The notes under the pieces are model-generated. The model made no database searches and was not told the DNA's origin. It worked only from the letters and a program-made list of their open reading frames with translations. 10,157 bases of DNA from Oscillospiraceae bacterium (lineage in GTDB: Bacteria > Bacillota > Clostridia > Oscillospirales > Oscillospiraceae), in assembly GCA_017458025.1 (NCBI GenBank), contig JAFTGG010000260.1, positions 1 through 10,157 on the forward strand, given 5' to 3'. A program made the position numbers and the translations under genes. Below, one piece after another: positions 6,919-10,157 of this stretch. The stretch's first letter is position 1, and the number at the start of each line of letters is the position of its first letter.

Positions 6919-6979
6919 GTAAACGTCCATGCGGATCAGCGTCCGCCCATGTCACGCCGCCCGCGGCGCGGACGTTTAC
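6919..6979. repeat. Long-range inverted repeat enclosing two smaller stems
   Basis: The arms 6919-6928 (GTAAACGTCC) and 6970-6979 are perfect complements 41 bases apart. Inside them are GCGGA/TCCGC (about 6931-6946) and CGCCG/CGGCG (6955-6968), which suggests a branched, three-way structure. A further short stem CCCC-TTCG-GGGG lies at 6888-6899. All are in the spacer between ntpE and ntpC. Confidence 0.65.
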
Positions 6980-6993
6980 TTTTGGAAAGCCGC

Positions 6994-7578
6994 TCATGCG
7001 GAAAACAGGACCTTCGCGACCTCGCCCGCCGTTTCCGCCTTTTGCAGGCGCACCAGCGTTTCAAACGCGCAGTTGACCTCCACGTTCCTATCGCGCAGGA
7101 TAAAGCCTCCGCGGATCGGCGCGGCGTCGCCCGAGAGCGTCAGCTTCTTGCCGGACGCGGCGTTCGCCGCCTCGACCGCTTTCGCGCCGTCCGCCTTGTC
7201 GGCGGCGGAGAAGACGACCTCCTCCGTGCCGGTGGACGACGCGCGCGCCATCAGGTCGGCGAGCAGCTTGACCTTCTCGTCGCCGCTGAGGGCGCAGAGC
7301 TTGTCGAGCGCGAGGTCGTACGCCGCCTCGACCATCTCCTGCTTCGCCGCGAGGATGGTCTTGCGCGCGTCCATTTCCGCCGCGCTTTTGAGCCGCTCCT
7401 CACGCTCCTCGGCGGCCTTCGCGTTCCGCGTGTTCAGCTCGCGCGTCTCCGCGTCGATCTTCGCGCGCCAGGAGTCGACGATGCGGCTCGCCTCCGCCTT
7501 GCCGGCGTCGAGGATCGCGTCGATCTCTTGCCGCGCTTCCGCTTCGATGCGGCTCGTGATCCGTTCGAGTCCGTTCAT
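6994..7578 (-). CDS. ntpE: V/A-type ATPase subunit E (peripheral stalk)
   Basis: Subunit E pairs with the small stalk subunit to form the stator arm that holds the A3B3 head against rotation. I place the start at ATG 7578 (MNGLERITSRIEAEA, 194 residues), which has AGGGAGGG six bases upstream. A GTG at 7599 would add seven residues that are translated ribosome-site sequence. Residues 1 to about 95 are a charged Glu/Arg/Ala/Lys-rich helix forming the coiled coil. The C-terminal part has IRGGFILRDRNVEVNCAFETL (about 155-175), the conserved globular-domain motif that binds the head. Length is normal. It starts 17 bases after the ntpK stop and ends in TGA; a long structured spacer follows before ntpC. 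Confidence 0.93.
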   Translation of the reverse strand: MNGLERITSRIEAEARQEIDAILDAGKAEASRIVDSWRAKIDAETRELNTRNAKAAEEREERLKSAAEMDARKTILAAKQEMVEAAYDLALDKLCALSGDEKVKLLADLMARASSTGTEEVVFSAADKADGAKAVEAANAASGKKLTLSGDAAPIRGGFILRDRNVEVNCAFETLVRLQKAETAGEVAKVLFSA

Positions 7579-7595
7579 TGCAGACCCTCCCTTTC

Positions 7596-8090
<495 letters not shown>

Positions 8091-8103
8091 CTAAAAATGT
8101 ATT

Positions 8104-10041
8104 TCAGTTTTCTACAATATCAACGTATTTTGTCTGGATGCCGAGGGGCTTGAACGGCTTGCCGCCGTCCTCGTAGAACCGGTTGAAGAACTCAAGGCAC
8201 TGCAAGCGCATGTCGTGCACATAGCAGCCCAGGAGGTTCAGCGCGAAGTTCAGCGCGTTGCCCAGCATCGAGATGATGAAAAACGCCACCACGTTGTTCG
8301 TGATCGAGCCGATGGTGTTAAAGACCTGCGCGATGACCGCGCCGGCGAGCATCAGCGCCATCAGGCGGGAGTACGAGAGAATGTCGCTGAAGTAGCCCGT
8401 GATGTTGCTGTAGAGCGAGCCGAAGATGCCCATCAGCTTGCCGACGACGCCCTTCTTGCCGTAGCCCTGCGTCAGCACCAGCAGCGCGAGAATGATCCAG
8501 ACAAAGAGCATATTCTTCGTCAGCACCGCCGCCGCGCCGAGCGCAAACACCAGATACCACGCGCCCTCGTTGCACAGCGCGTCCATCGCCTGTCCGCGCT
8601 TGACCTTCATGCTCACGCTCACGCCCATGCCGAAGAAGATATGGATCACGCCGAGCACCAGCGAGCCGACCAACGCCGTCACCGCGTCGTCCAGCGGATT
8701 AAAGAGCGCCGGCATCGTAAACGTGCTCGCGGGATTGATGAGCTTCAAAAGCTGCGGGATAAAGTCGCCGAAGAAGCCGCCCGTCAGCGCGCCCATAATA
8801 AACGTGCTCACGCCGCAGTAACCCATCAGCGGCATCATGTTCCGCATCGTGGGGCCGTTCGGCCTCGACTTCTTGATGACGACGAGCGACAGGAGCATCA
8901 TCACGAGCCCGTAGCCCATATCCGCCATCATAATGCCGTAGAACAAGATGAAGAAGAACGACATCAGCGGGTTCGGGTCCACGCCCGTATAGGCGGGCAG
9001 CGAGTACATGTCCGTCACCATATTGAGCGGGCGGCTGAACCAATTGTTCTTGAGCGCAACCGGCACGTCGGGGATCTCCTCCTCCGTGGGGTCGCTCGCC
9101 TCCCACGCGCAGCCGCACTCGTCGAGCAGCTTGCCGACTTCCCCGATCCTCTCCGCCGGCGCCCAACCCTCAAAAAAGAGGATCGTGCCGTCGGTCAGGA
9201 GCGATTCGACGTTCTCCTCGCGCAGCGCCTCGGTGGTAAGCCGGTCCGCGTAGAGCCGGAGCGCGTCGCGGTCGCCCTCGCAGTGCTCCAGCGCCTCGAC
9301 CGTGTCCTTTTGCTGGACGCGGTTCTTTGCGATCAGCTCGTCTTCGTGCGCGATGTTCTCCTTCGCCGTTCCGTGCGGAATGGTGAAGGCCGTCACGCTG
9401 AAACCGAAGCCGCGCAGAAGCTCCTGCACCTTCTCCTCCTCCGTACGGAGGCAGAGCAGATATGTATAGCGTTGTTGTTTGTCCGCGCTGATCTCATACA
9501 GCTCGGCCGCGGCCTCCGCCGCGCTCAGCGCCGCGCGCACCGCGTCCAGATCGACGCCCGCGGGGCAGACCTCCAGGCGTCCGACCGTATGCGCGGTGCC
9601 GTGGTAGTCCAGCGGCACGTCCAGCGGCTCCCACGGCTCAAGGCTCGCGCGCAGCGCCAGCATGCGGTTCTCGTCCGCCTGCAGCTGCGAGAGGAACTTG
9701 AGCGTGTCGTTGATCTCGCGGCTCGCCGCGCCCGCCTTTTCGGCGGCCTCGTTGTCGAGGAACGCCTCCTCCGTCACGCCGGGGCGCAGGTGCAGCGCTT
9801 TCTCCTTCGTCTTGCCGTAGCGTCCGATGGCGTCGAGCGCGGTATGCACCTCGGTCAGCTCCAGCTTCCGCTGGGTCAGCGCCGACCCCTGCCGGTGCAG
9901 CAGCGCCGACCATTCGGGGTCCGCCAGCTTATCCGCCGGCTCGCTGATCTCCATACAGCCGAGGTGGAGCAACCCGTCCATCAGCCGTTTGCGTTCGCCG
10001 GTCATGGCAATGACGCGGAGCTTTTTCATTTTTACGATCAT
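8104..10041 (-). CDS. ntpI: V/A-type ATPase subunit I (membrane stator, a-type)
   Basis: Subunit I provides the two half-channels through which ions reach the K ring, and anchors the peripheral stalks. The 645-residue product has a soluble N-terminal half (about 1-340; MKKLRVIAMTGERKRLMDGLLHLG at the start and FFEGWAP at 289-295). The membrane half has about eight helices between 357 and 612, including FYGIMMADMGYG (367-378). The essential arginine of the ion path is in ILSYSRLMAL (554-563, Arg559), with a second conserved Arg612 in VHDMRLQCLEFFN. The end, FYEDGGKPFKPL (622-633), is family-typical. ATG at 10041 lies one base after the stop of the stalk subunit; ATG at 10029 (residue 5) is an equally plausible start. 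It precedes ntpK by 25 bases and ends in TGA. Confidence 0.95.
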   Translation of the reverse strand: MIVKMKKLRVIAMTGERKRLMDGLLHLGCMEISEPADKLADPEWSALLHRQGSALTQRKLELTEVHTALDAIGRYGKTKEKALHLRPGVTEEAFLDNEAAEKAGAASREINDTLKFLSQLQADENRMLALRASLEPWEPLDVPLDYHGTAHTVGRLEVCPAGVDLDAVRAALSAAEAAAELYEISADKQQRYTYLLCLRTEEEKVQELLRGFGFSVTAFTIPHGTAKENIAHEDELIAKNRVQQKDTVEALEHCEGDRDALRLYADRLTTEALREENVESLLTDGTILFFEGWAPAERIGEVGKLLDECGCAWEASDPTEEEIPDVPVALKNNWFSRPLNMVTDMYSLPAYTGVDPNPLMSFFFILFYGIMMADMGYGLVMMLLSLVVIKKSRPNGPTMRNMMPLMGYCGVSTFIMGALTGGFFGDFIPQLLKLINPASTFTMPALFNPLDDAVTALVGSLVLGVIHIFFGMGVSVSMKVKRGQAMDALCNEGAWYLVFALGAAAVLTKNMLFVWIILALLVLTQGYGKKGVVGKLMGIFGSLYSNITGYFSDILSYSRLMALMLAGAVIAQVFNTIGSITNNVVAFFIISMLGNALNFALNLLGCYVHDMRLQCLEFFNRFYEDGGKPFKPLGIQTKYVDIVEN

Positions 10042-10042
10042 T

Positions 10043-10157
10043 TCAGCTCTTCACGACCCTTCCGACGATGAGTTCCGCCGCCTTGTCAAGGCGGCCCTTT
10101 GCCGCGCGGCGCAGCGCGTCGCTTTCGCCCTCGGCGCGTTTCGCGATCTCCGCCGCG
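10043..10157 (-). CDS. ntpF: V/A-type ATPase small peripheral-stalk subunit (H/NtpF type), C-terminal part
   Basis: The gene enters from the right edge. The visible 37 residues (AAEIAKRAEGESDALRRAA... ending AAELIVGRVVKS) are an Ala/Glu/Arg/Lys-rich helix. The closing (A)xLIVxRVV motif is common at the end of the small stalk subunit that pairs with E. TGA at 10045-10043 is followed after one base by the ntpI ATG, so the two are probably translationally coupled. Position before ntpI is exactly where this gene lies in the ntp operon of E. hirae. The N-terminus and any start signals are outside the window, so identity rests on the short end and context. Confidence 0.75.
   Translation of the reverse strand, partial: AAEIAKRAEGESDALRRAAKGRLDKAAELIVGRVVKS

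Overview
The window is dominated by a minus-strand operon for a V/A-type (rotary, membrane-bound) ATPase. In transcription order, from high to low coordinates, it holds the tail of the small peripheral-stalk subunit (NtpF/subunit H type), then I, K, E, C, F, A, B and D. This is the ntpFIKECGABD order known from Enterococcus hirae and many Clostridia. The operon is GC-rich, uses strong AGGAGG-type ribosome binding sites and TTG starts in two genes, and ends its genes mostly with TGA. Together with the gene order this suggests a high-GC Firmicute of the class Clostridia, perhaps a gut Oscillospirales; that placement is inference.

Right to left, 7579-10157 holds the stalk tail, the membrane stator I and the rotor-ring proteolipid K. 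Next come peripheral-stalk subunit E (6994-7578), central-stalk subunits C and F (5484-6821), the A and B subunits of the catalytic head (2151-5302) and rotor shaft D (1450-2133). Most junctions are 1-25 bases or overlap. The two exceptions are E-C (172 bases) and F-A (181 bases), both packed with inverted repeats. The gene after each of these two spacers is one of the two that start with TTG. The proteolipid keeps the residues that bind Na+ in E. hirae NtpK, so the machine is probably Na+-coupled.

The most striking feature is a TAG codon in frame at codon 49 of the K proteolipid gene. The sequence on both sides is otherwise fully conserved. None of the ten minus-strand genes ends in TAG. Read-through or recoding, a split proteolipid, a fresh null mutation and a sequencing error all remain possible.

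The left 1.45 kb differs. After the operon comes a 247-base region with four strong inverted repeats. An AT-rich minus-strand gene for a probable SAM-dependent methyltransferase follows (327-1202). Beyond it, on the plus strand, a promoter-like dyad leads into the first few dozen codons of a serine recombinase, which then break off. This looks like the scar of a mobile element, with horizontally acquired DNA placed against the end of a housekeeping operon.
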